Source of the DNA: Candidatus Methanomethylophilaceae archaeon
Lineage (GTDB): Archaea; Thermoplasmatota; Thermoplasmata; Methanomassiliicoccales; Methanomethylophilaceae
Assembly (NCBI GenBank): GCA_017616575.1
Contig: JAFZXW010000049.1
Coordinates: 1-5,397 of the forward strand
DNA length: 5,397 bases
Direction: 5' to 3'
Each line of letters starts with the position of its first letter. Within the stretch, counting starts at the first letter, position 1. The notes beneath the pieces are model-generated. The model had not been told where the DNA came from. It searched no databases and saw nothing but the letters and a program-made list of their open reading frames with translations. Below are positions 1 through 5,397 of the stretch, piece by piece. Made by a program: the position numbers and the translations under genes.

Positions 1-3000
1 CGAAAGCCTTGTAGCCGACCTCTCCCGCCTGGACGCGCAGGCTGGTCAGCGTGTCGCAGTTCTTGAAGGCCTCCTTGGCCACGATCCTGACCGGGATCTC
101 CGTTCCGAAGACGTCCAGGTCCGCTATGTCGGCCTCGACGATCCCCGGACGGTACGACACGGCGTACGCGTACATGTCCTCGTCGTATTCCCCTTCGATG
201 AGCTCGTGGCCGACCAGGTAGTATACGTCGTCGAACATGAGGACGTCCTTCTCCGCGATGTCGGATGCCAGGCACCTGTCGGCGAAGGCCTCGAACGTGC
301 GTCCCGGCATGCTGTCCAAGGGCATGGGCGTGACGCGGTCGGCATAGTAGAAGCTCAGGCCGTGGAAGGCGTTGGCCCCTATGCTCTCGACCGAGTACGG
401 AACGCAGATCGTCTCGAGGCCGGTGCATCCGCTGAAGGCGCTTCTCCCGATGTCTGTGACCGGGTCGGGGATGGAAATCTCGTCGAGCCCCGTGCATCCG
501 TAGAAGGCGTACTCGCCGATGGCCTCCAGCTCTCCCCACAGTTGGACGATCTCCAGGGAGGTGCAGTTCGCGAAGGCCCGGTTCCCGATGCCGCCAAAGC
601 CGTCGTAGTAGACCGCCTTAAGGCTCGTGTCCTTGTAGAATGCCTTGTCGGCCACGCCGGCGACCTCGTATTCGACGCCGCCGTCGGTGACGTTGCTGTC
701 GATCCAAATCGTGTCGACGTCGGCCTCGCGTCCAGTAACGAGGACCTGCCAGGAGTTCTGGGGGGCGTACTTCACGCCCATGTAGGTGAACGGCTCGATG
801 TAGAGCTTCAGGACCGACCCGCTTCCAACGAACGTCCTCCCGGACAGGTTCTCGCTGTTCTTCTCCAGGAGGGTGTTCCCGTCGTAGAACTTGATCTTCT
901 CCAGGGCCTTGCTCCCGATCTCGACGGTTCCTGCGAACGTCATGCGCTCCAGGCCGGTGCATCCGTAGAAGGCGTAGTCGCCCAGGCTGCACGTCCATCC
1001 GTCATCGTCTCCGACGGAGAGGACGCGGAGGTTGACGCAGTTGGCGAAAGCCTTGCTCCCGACGTCTACCTGGACATCGGCGGTCAGGAGGCTGTCGCAT
1101 CCGTAGAAGGCCTTGCTCAGCACAGCCATCACGGGGTATTCGTCCCATCCTAAGGAGACGTAGTCGAGTATCGTGACATTCTTTATCCCGTCCACGTGCC
1201 CGGTGGCGAACGCGACCTGGTCCGCGGTGGCGTTCATCGTGTATTCCACGCCTCCGTAGACGAACTTGTAGCCGTCGTAGACGCAGCACACTAGCTTTCC
1301 CTCGGCCATCATGAACGAGCGCCCGGAGAGGTCGTCCATCGAGTGCGAAAGAACGGTCTTGGCGTCCGGCGCGTAGAACACCGTCCTGTAGAACGCGTTC
1401 GCGCCCAGGGACGAGATGCCGCCGAAGACGACCTCTCTTAGGGACCTGCATTCGCTGAAGGCGCTCTTGGCGATATCCGTGGAACCGAGGTCGGACCCGA
1501 CGTGCAGTTCCGTTATAGGGCACTTGAAGAACGCATACTCTCCGACATAGGAGCACGTCTCCGCGTATACGGAATCCAGGGCGGGGCAGTTGGCGAAAGC
1601 CCTCTCGCCGATCGGCACGTTGCAGGTGAGGCTGACCAGGGTGGGGCACCCATAGAACGCCCTCGGCTCTACCCCGGTGACCTCGTACCTGTCCTGGCCG
1701 TAGTAGATCGTCTCGTATATGTTCGCCGTCGTTATTCCGTCCTCGTAGCCTACGACGGCCGCGGCCTTGCTGCTCACGGGCTTGTAGACGATTCCGCCGA
1801 AGACGAACTCGTCGAGGTCCAGGCGGAGGATGGAATCCGAGCCGACGAACCTTCTTCCGGAAAGGTTGTCGGACGTCTTGGAGAGGGCCTTGTCGCCGTC
1901 GAGGAACCTGATGCCGTACAGGGCGTTGGACCCTATCGTAAGATAGCACATCTCGAAAGACATCTCTTTGAGAGACCCGCATCCGGCGAAGCACTTGGCC
2001 CTCAGGTCGAGGGACTGAGCCTTGGCAGTCACGCTTTCCAGGGAGGAGCACCCGTAGAAAGCGCATTCGTCGATGCGGTAGCAACCGGTTCCCAGGACGA
2101 CGGTCTTGAGGCCGGTGCACTTGCAGAACGCACGGTCGCCTATGTTCACGTCCACCTTGGCGGAGACTATGGCCCCGTTGCCGTAGAACGCCCTGTCGGC
2201 GATCCCTTCCACGTAGTAGTCGACGTTTCCGAAGCGGACCTCGCCCGGTATGTCCAGGGTCGTGACGCCATTCTCCGCGCCGACGGCGGCGACTACGTAG
2301 TCGATCGCCTCGGTCATCTCGTAGATGACGCCACCTACGGAGAACCTGTCCCCGTCCTCGGCCTGGACTACCATCGCCGTCCCTTCCTTCACCAGGGTCT
2401 TGCCGGCGAGGTTTTCTGGAGTCTGGGCCAGCTTGGCCGTCTTGTAGCAATCGTACACGTCGAGGTCGGTCAGGGAGCGGTCCCCGACGGAAGCCAGTGT
2501 CGAAGGGACGCTCACGCGCTCGAGATACGCTCCCGCGAAGACCCTGTCGCCCATGGACACGAGCCCCTCGGGGAGGTCTATGTCGGTGAGGCTAGGGCAC
2601 CATGCGAAAGCGGCGTCCCCGATCGATACGACGTTGTCGAGGACGACCTCGTGGAGCTTCGAGCATAACATCGCCGCGGTATCGTCCACGAATCCTGTGC
2701 CATGGTAATACAGGGTCTGGAGTTTGGGGCTCTCGCTGAAGGCGTGGAACCCGATTCCGATCACATTGAACGTGGTGCCGTCATGGGAGACCGTCGCGCC
2801 GATGTCGATGTTCTCGAGGTCCGGCGAGCACCCTATGACGACGACCTCGGACGGCGACCTCACTCCGTATGCGATGTTGCCTTCGATGAAAGCATCTTGA
2901 AGCTTGTACAGGACGCTCTTCGATCCGTGGAAGAATCCGAATGAAAGGGAATCCGATGTCTTGGCCATGAGGGTCTTGCCGTCATAGAAGGAGGTCCCCT

Positions 3001-3520
3001 GGAAGGCCGTGCCGTCGAGGCTGAATATCTCCTTCACGGTCAGGACGCTGAGGTGCGGGCACCTGGCGAAGGCGTAGCTCCCGATCTCTATGCCGTCACC
3101 TAGGTTGACAATGTACAGGAATTCGCAGTTGTAGAACGCGTAGCTTCCGAACTTGCCGCCATCGACCGTCAGCGTGGTCAAGGACGTGTTCGCGAAGGCC
3201 TTGGAGCCTATCTCGTGTGCATGAATGTCTGCGGACGTGACGGTCCTGCAGTCCTTGAACGCGTTGGCCCCCACGCCGAACACCGGCAACCGTCCGGAAT
3301 CGGCTCCCATGTAGGAGGGGATTTTCGCATTGGTGATCCCGGGGACGTAGCCGGTGGCGGTCAGGCCGAGCGTCCCCTGCTTCAGCCCGGCGGTGTAGAC
3401 GACGTAGTCGCGCACGTACTCGTAGCCGGGTACCGCCCCCTTCACGAGCCTCCCTTCCTGGAGGGTGAACAGGCACCCTTTAGCGTTGTCGCCGTCGATG
3501 GGCGATCCGTCGTCGTCGTA
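1..3520 (-). repeat. Seven protein-level super-repeats (linker + LRR_5 block) within the adhesin-like gene
   Basis: Counted from the conserved tyrosine of the FYDG linker, the units cover 3520-2987, 2986-2456, 2455-1904, 1903-1376, 1375-887, 886-350 and 349 to beyond the left edge. The six complete units are 178, 177, 184, 176, 163 and 179 residues long. Each reads in order: FYDGxTLL, then NLSGRxFVGS, then GGVxYxV, then a VxGxxxGVxxxxI strand segment, then GxxYxVxGV, then about three LRR_5 repeats. The first unit is the most diverged (YDDDGSPID in place of YDGKTLMAK), and the last is diverged in its linker (FYYADRVTPM). The units are divergent at the protein level, so they are an old tandem expansion rather than a fresh one. 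Confidence 0.85.
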
Positions 3521-4078
3521 AAGGTCGTATCCGAGCCCGCCGGGGGCCACATAGGCTCCTAAGGGCACGATGAACGTTTCTGCGCTGGTGTTCTTGAATG
3601 CGTCCGCGCCTATCGACTGGAGGGAATCGGGCAGCGCTCCGACCACATTGGTTCCGTAGAAGGCCTCCGAGCCTATCTCTTCCAGGATGTTGCCGTGGAG
3701 CATCGCCACGAATTCTAGGTTGCTGCAGTTCTTGAAGGCCTCCTTGCCTATCGTTTTTACGTTGCCGCCGCCGTAGACTTTGACGATTCCGGAGCCCGCG
3801 AACGCCCCGTCACCGATGGCGACGACGTCGCAAGCCCTGTCTGAAAGGCCGAATATCGATCTCGGCACGCTGTCAGGTATCTCGATTGCGGTTTCTCCGT
3901 CGTCGTTGAATCCTACGACGGTCACCTCACTGTTGCGTACGTCGCACTCAATTATTATTTTCCCGAACTCCACCGGCATCGCATCGGAGTCGTCCGAGAG
4001 GGACGCCGTCGCAAAGGCCGTCACGGCCAGAATGACCGCGAGGAGCACGATGGCGCCCGTCCTGGAACTATCGCTCAT
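1..4078 (-). CDS. Giant secreted BspA-like leucine-rich-repeat adhesin-like protein (3' end outside window)
   Basis: At least 1359 codons are open with no stop. I checked the frame at 14 spaced codons and it held. The ATG at 4078 has GAGG 7 nt upstream. Residues 1-35 look like a Sec signal peptide: Arg6, a hydrophobic run at about 8-25, then SDDSDA at 28-33. The rest alternates BspA-type LRR_5 repeats (IGxxAFYGCxxLxxV, for example around F274, F631, F808, F991, F1147 and F1338) with beta-rich linkers that begin FYDGxTLL and continue NLSGRxFVGS. The linker recurs seven times, with its tyrosine near residues 187, 365, 542, 726, 902, 1065 and 1244. Family knowledge: such proteins are surface-exposed in gut bacteria and in gut methanogens, where they are called adhesin-like proteins, and they are thought to bind hosts, other microbes or polymers. 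The ligand and the anchoring C-terminus cannot be seen here. It is transcribed away from the neighbouring FNT gene. Confidence 0.93.
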   Translation of the reverse strand, partial: MSDSSRTGAIVLLAVILAVTAFATASLSDDSDAMPVEFGKIIIECDVRNSEVTVVGFNDDGETAIEIPDSVPRSIFGLSDRACDVVAIGDGAFAGSGIVKVYGGGNVKTIGKEAFKNCSNLEFVAMLHGNILEEIGSEAFYGTNVVGALPDSLQSIGADAFKNTSAETFIVPLGAYVAPGGLGYDLYDDDGSPIDGDNAKGCLFTLQEGRLVKGAVPGYEYVRDYVVYTAGLKQGTLGLTATGYVPGITNAKIPSYMGADSGRLPVFGVGANAFKDCRTVTSADIHAHEIGSKAFANTSLTTLTVDGGKFGSYAFYNCEFLYIVNLGDGIEIGSYAFARCPHLSVLTVKEIFSLDGTAFQGTSFYDGKTLMAKTSDSLSFGFFHGSKSVLYKLQDAFIEGNIAYGVRSPSEVVVIGCSPDLENIDIGATVSHDGTTFNVIGIGFHAFSESPKLQTLYYHGTGFVDDTAAMLCSKLHEVVLDNVVSIGDAAFAWCPSLTDIDLPEGLVSMGDRVFAGAYLERVSVPSTLASVGDRSLTDLDVYDCYKTAKLAQTPENLAGKTLVKEGTAMVVQAEDGDRFSVGGVIYEMTEAIDYVVAAVGAENGVTTLDIPGEVRFGNVDYYVEGIADRAFYGNGAIVSAKVDVNIGDRAFCKCTGLKTVVLGTGCYRIDECAFYGCSSLESVTAKAQSLDLRAKCFAGCGSLKEMSFEMCYLTIGSNALYGIRFLDGDKALSKTSDNLSGRRFVGSDSILRLDLDEFVFGGIVYKPVSSKAAAVVGYEDGITTANIYETIYYGQDRYEVTGVEPRAFYGCPTLVSLTCNVPIGERAFANCPALDSVYAETCSYVGEYAFFKCPITELHVGSDLGSTDIAKSAFSECRSLREVVFGGISSLGANAFYRTVFYAPDAKTVLSHSMDDLSGRSFMMAEGKLVCCVYDGYKFVYGGVEYTMNATADQVAFATGHVDGIKNVTILDYVSLGWDEYPVMAVLSKAFYGCDSLLTADVQVDVGSKAFANCVNLRVLSVGDDDGWTCSLGDYAFYGCTGLERMTFAGTVEIGSKALEKIKFYDGNTLLEKNSENLSGRTFVGSGSVLKLYIEPFTYMGVKYAPQNSWQVLVTGREADVDTIWIDSNVTDGGVEYEVAGVADKAFYKDTSLKAVYYDGFGGIGNRAFANCTSLEIVQLWGELEAIGEYAFYGCTGLDEISIPDPVTDIGRSAFSGCTGLETICVPYSVESIGANAFHGLSFYYADRVTPMPLDSMPGRTFEAFADRCLASDIAEKDVLMFDDVYYLVGHELIEGEYDEDMYAYAVSYRPGIVEADIADLDVFGTEIPVRIVAKEAFKNCDTLTSLRVQAGEVGYKAF

Positions 4079-4085
4079 GAAATCG

Positions 4086-4089
4086 CCTC
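4086..4089 (-). promoter_or_regulatory. Shine-Dalgarno site of the adhesin-like gene
   Basis: On the minus strand GAGG is followed by the 7-nt spacer CGATTTC and then ATG at 4078. The codons after this ATG immediately give a signal peptide, so this site supports the chosen start. Confidence 0.6.
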
Positions 4090-4095
4090 GTTAGC

Positions 4096-4118
4096 ATTGC
4101 CATGCAAAGCATGCCAAT
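4096..4118. repeat. 23-bp imperfect palindrome in the divergent intergenic region
   Basis: The left arm ATTGCCATGC (4096-4105) and right arm GCATGCCAAT (4109-4118) are reverse complements at 9 of 10 positions, separated by AAA. The palindrome begins 18 nt upstream of the adhesin-like start codon. As DNA it could be a dimeric repressor's operator. If it lies in the 5' leader of the mRNA, it could fold into a hairpin just upstream of the ribosome site. The sequence does not decide between these. Confidence 0.5.
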
Positions 4119-4137
4119 CCAATCACGCGGTCGTTCG

Positions 4138-4150
4138 TATTAATGATATG
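4138..4150 (-). promoter_or_regulatory. Possible TATA-like element for the adhesin-like gene
   Basis: The minus strand reads CATATCATTAATAC here, an AT-rich island in GC-rich surroundings. A start about 25 nt downstream would fall near 4118, at the edge of the palindrome, giving a leader of about 40 nt. The match to the archaeal box A consensus is loose. The better-matching TTTATATG at 4186-4179 on the same strand is an alternative and would give a leader of about 80 nt. Confidence 0.25.
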
Positions 4151-4178
4151 CCGAGACGCGTCTGGCCGGTTCTGGCAA

Positions 4179-4186
4179 CATATAAA
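4179..4186 (+). promoter_or_regulatory. TATA box (box A) candidate for the FNT gene, possibly bidirectional
   Basis: CATATAAA is the clearest TATA-like sequence in the intergenic region. Its centre lies about 33 nt before the FNT ATG. With the usual archaeal spacing of about 26 nt, transcription would start near 4209, leaving a leader of only a few bases. That fits the lack of a convincing Shine-Dalgarno site before 4216. On the opposite strand the same bases read TTTATATG, which matches the archaeal consensus at least as well and could serve the adhesin-like gene. Confidence 0.45.
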
Positions 4187-4215
4187 CGGATGTTCGACGG
4201 TTACGGGGCGTTACC

Positions 4216-4842
4216 ATGGAGGGCCATTATTCCAAGTGCTTCCTGCGTTCGATCCTCGCCGGGATCTGCATATCTGTCGGCGGGTGCGTCTACATAGGAT
4301 GCGAGGTCAAATGGGTGGGCGCCATCCTTTTCGCCGTAGGCCTGTACACGATCCTGACGTACAAGATGGACCTTTACACGGGGAAGGTCGGCTATGCTCT
4401 GGAGAACTCCCCCTCGTACGTACTGGACCTTGTCGTGATAATACTAGGGAACTTCGTCGGGACGCTCGCCGTCGGCCTGATGCTTCCGCTCCAAGGGGCG
4501 GAGGCGATCGCGGCCAACAAGCTGGCGGGGTTCGAGGTCCTCCCGGTCCTGTTCAGGGGCGTGATGTGCGGCATGCTGATGTTCATCGCCGCGGACACGT
4601 TCAAGAACGGCAAGGGGCCGCTGGCCACGTTCATATGCGTCCCCGTCTTCATACTGGCGGGCTTCGAGCACAGCATCGCGGACATGTTCTACTTCTGCTC
4701 TGCGGGGGAGTTCTCCTTGGATTCCCTGGCGTTCGTGCTGGTGGTCATCCTTGGGAACGCCGTCGGAGGGCTTCTTATCCCCATCGGGAAGAGGTACATG
4801 TACGAGGACCCGAAGACGGAAGGGTCCAGCCGACGGCTTTGA
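4216..4842 (+). CDS. Formate/nitrite transporter (FNT) family channel, compact form
   Basis: A 208-residue integral membrane protein of the FNT family (FocA/NirC/hydrosulfide channel fold), which forms pentamers and passes small monovalent anions. Six membrane segments fit at about residues 10-28, 33-50, 69-91, 110-126, 136-160 and 171-192. The hallmark GFEHSIADM (149-157) supplies the conserved pore Glu151-His152, matching FocA GFEHSIANM. MDLYTGK (51-57) matches the broken second helix with its conserved Thr55. ILGN (77-80) and ILGNAVGG (178-185) are the paired glycine-Asn motifs of helices 3 and 6. FocA-type members are usually about 250-285 residues, so the loops and termini here are short, but no helix is missing. 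The ATG at 4216 is the first start in frame, since a TAA lies in frame at 4183. Formate, nitrite and hydrosulfide are all possible substrates; sequence alone does not choose. Confidence 0.9.
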   Translation: MEGHYSKCFLRSILAGICISVGGCVYIGCEVKWVGAILFAVGLYTILTYKMDLYTGKVGYALENSPSYVLDLVVIILGNFVGTLAVGLMLPLQGAEAIAANKLAGFEVLPVLFRGVMCGMLMFIAADTFKNGKGPLATFICVPVFILAGFEHSIADMFYFCSAGEFSLDSLAFVLVVILGNAVGGLLIPIGKRYMYEDPKTEGSSRRL

Positions 4843-4852
4843 ATCCGTCTTC
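4812..4852 (+). terminator. Inverted repeat across the FNT stop codon (weak terminator candidate)
   Basis: GAAGACGGA (4812-4820) and TCCGTCTTC (4844-4852) are perfect 9-bp reverse complements. A smaller hairpin, AGCC-GAC-GGCT (4828-4838), is nested inside. The TGA stop (4840-4842) lies in the loop side of the outer stem. No T-run follows, only AATTAAGG, so it lacks the T-rich tract typical of archaeal or intrinsic bacterial termination. It may be an mRNA 3' structure or chance. Confidence 0.25.
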
Positions 4853-4980
4853 CGAATTAAGGTCTCCCGAAAGGGTGGGAGGTTTCGTTCAAGCCGTCTC
4901 ATGCGTGCACGGCGCTTCTTGAAGACGTCAAGGATGGCTTTCCGGCTATGGAGGAGGGACCGGCGGGCGCTCGCAATCCG
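4843..4980. other. Intergenic stretch with no supported gene
   Basis: Apart from the right arm of the inverted repeat at its start, I see no RNA gene, clear promoter or repeat. The frame of the downstream nuclease-like gene happens to be open back to a TAA at 4858-4860, but the encoded residues do not resemble the family, and the ribosome site at 4981 points to the ATG at 4993. A strong promoter is not visible, so the downstream gene may be read from the FNT transcript. Confidence 0.5.
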
Positions 4981-4985
4981 AGGAG
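4981..4985 (+). promoter_or_regulatory. Shine-Dalgarno site for the nuclease-like gene
   Basis: AGGAG is followed by a 7-nt spacer and ATG at 4993. This favours 4993 over the in-frame ATG at 4948, which has no comparable site upstream. Confidence 0.55.
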
Positions 4986-4992
4986 TGACGGA

Positions 4993-5397
4993 ATGGCCAA
5001 GACCTTGCTGTCGGACGCCAGGTGCCTCGCGTATATGATCAAGGACTCGGTCTAGGAGGCGCAGGGCATGGGTCTGGACGAGATAGTCAGTCGCCTGCAT
5101 GCCGTCGACGGCAGGGTGCGCATGCTGTCCGGGGAGATCAACACCGGATACGGCTCGGTGGTGTGCGACCTCGTGTTCCCGTTCGAGCTGCCCGACGGTC
5201 AAGAGGCACTCATCGATGTGGAGATCCAAGGCGACGTGCCGTCCTGGACGATGAAGCGCCAGATGATGTATCTGAGCGGTTTGGCCCGGTACTGGAACCG
5301 CAATCCGGCAAAGGATTACGACGCGGTCAGGCCGGTGTACAGCATCTGGGTGTTTCTGAACCCGAAAGCCGCCAATAGGAACAGGTTGCGCGCCGTA
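4993..5397 (+). CDS. PD-(D/E)XK nuclease/transposase-family (Rpn-like) protein with in-frame TAG at codon 21 (3' end outside window)
   Basis: 135 codons are visible, interrupted by one TAG. Codons 1-20 give an N-terminal helix (LLSDARCLAYMIKDSV). After the TAG the same frame continues EAQGMGLDEIVSRL, and the family core follows: VVCDLVF (Asp59), LIDVEIQ (Asp75, Glu77, Gln79), KRQMMYLSGLARYW and VYSIWVFLNP (about 115-124). From family knowledge, this order matches Rpn-like PD-(D/E)XK proteins common in gut bacteria, annotated as recombination-promoting nuclease or putative transposase, where the E-x-K motif is often E-x-Q and the N-terminus reads much like LAxILKxxVxEF followed by EI. They are thought to cut DNA. 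Possible readings are pyrrolysine at the TAG, restart at the ATG at 5068 (110 codons visible), or a decaying gene. The gene lies 150 bp after the FNT gene on the same strand. The family call is firm; whether full-length protein is made is not known. Confidence 0.7.
5053..5055 (+). other. In-frame TAG: candidate pyrrolysine codon or nonsense mutation
   Basis: The TAG sits between an N-terminal helix and the nuclease core, both in the same frame and both family-like, with no frame change. In Methanomassiliicoccales the pyl system (PylS, PylT, PylBCD) is known to insert pyrrolysine at UAG. The organism assignment is inferred, and no pyl gene is in the window. Confidence 0.45.
5054..5059 (+). promoter_or_regulatory. 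Strong internal Shine-Dalgarno site overlapping the TAG
   Basis: AGGAGG shares its first two bases with the last two of the TAG and is 8 nt before the in-frame ATG at 5068. It is a better match to the consensus than the site upstream of 4993. It could let ribosomes that stop at the TAG restart at once on the nuclease core, or it could be a chance product of GAG-GCG codons. Confidence 0.45.

Noticed and set aside
206..2668. Long plus-strand open frames opposite the adhesin-like gene (206-1153 and 1502-2668)
   Set aside because: They are antisense shadows of a GC-rich, repeat-coding gene; their translations have no recognisable domain, while the minus frame gives an uninterrupted LRR protein with a signal peptide.
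124..3476. Minus-strand open frames at 124-345, 379-597, 618-998, 1002-2450 and 3096-3476
   Set aside because: They are in a different frame from the LRR protein and are low-complexity Arg/Gly/Pro-rich, as expected of off-frame reading.
1..4078. Possible frameshift in the LRR gene near the left end
   Set aside because: An initial count suggested a shift near position 67; recounting put the conserved AFKNC phenylalanine at 65-67, in frame with the start at 4078.
1..4078. CRISPR-like array from the repeated LRR words
   Set aside because: The repeats are coding, irregularly spaced and divergent, with no unique spacers between identical repeats.
4864..4881. Small hairpin CTCCC / GGGAG (or CCC-GAAA-GGG) as a terminator
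   Set aside because: The stem is only 3-5 bp, competing pairings exist, and no T-run follows.
4948..4992. In-frame ATG at 4948 as the start of the nuclease-like gene
   Set aside because: It adds 15 residues unlike the family and has no ribosome site upstream, whereas 4993 has AGGAG at a 7-nt spacing.
4143..5229. Frames overlapping the FNT gene (plus 4143-4922, minus 4392-4685, minus 4444-5229)
   Set aside because: The FNT frame has clear family motifs and six membrane segments; the overlapping frames have none.
5022..5378. Plus-strand frame starting at 5022
   Set aside because: It is out of frame with the nuclease core, whose DVEIQ and VYSIWVF motifs identify the real frame.

Overview
The window most likely comes from a host-associated methylotrophic methanogen of the Methanomassiliicoccales (Methanomethylophilaceae type). 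This is an inference. It rests on a giant secreted leucine-rich-repeat adhesin-like protein with an SDDSDA motif right after its signal peptide, GC-rich coding DNA, an archaeal TATA-like box in the divergent promoter region, and Shine-Dalgarno sites on two of the three genes. No rRNA, tRNA or core methanogenesis gene is present to confirm it. A gut Firmicute is the main alternative, because the two smaller genes have close family members there.

Layout. Positions 4078 down to 1 (minus strand) are one uninterrupted reading frame of at least 1359 codons that runs off the left edge. It encodes a signal peptide followed by seven copies of a 163-184 residue unit, each made of a beta-rich linker plus a few BspA-type (LRR_5) repeats. 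Positions 4079-4215 are a divergent intergenic region with a TATA-like box, a second AT-rich box, a 23-bp imperfect palindrome and a Shine-Dalgarno site for the large gene. Positions 4216-4842 (plus) encode a compact 208-residue formate/nitrite transporter family channel. Positions 4843-4992 hold no gene I can support, but an inverted repeat straddles the channel's stop codon. From 4993 to the right edge (plus) runs the start of a PD-(D/E)XK nuclease/transposase-family (Rpn-like) gene, interrupted in frame by one TAG at codon 21.

How the parts relate. The adhesin-like protein is probably displayed at the cell surface, the FNT protein would move a small monovalent anion such as formate, nitrite or hydrosulfide, and the nuclease-like gene looks like accessory or mobile DNA. 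I see no sign that the three form one pathway. The most interesting point is the TAG: this archaeal order is known to decode UAG as pyrrolysine, and the protein on both sides of the TAG fits one family. However, a strong Shine-Dalgarno sequence overlaps the TAG and precedes another in-frame ATG, so restart or gene decay are real alternatives. I did not find a convincing new multi-gene system.
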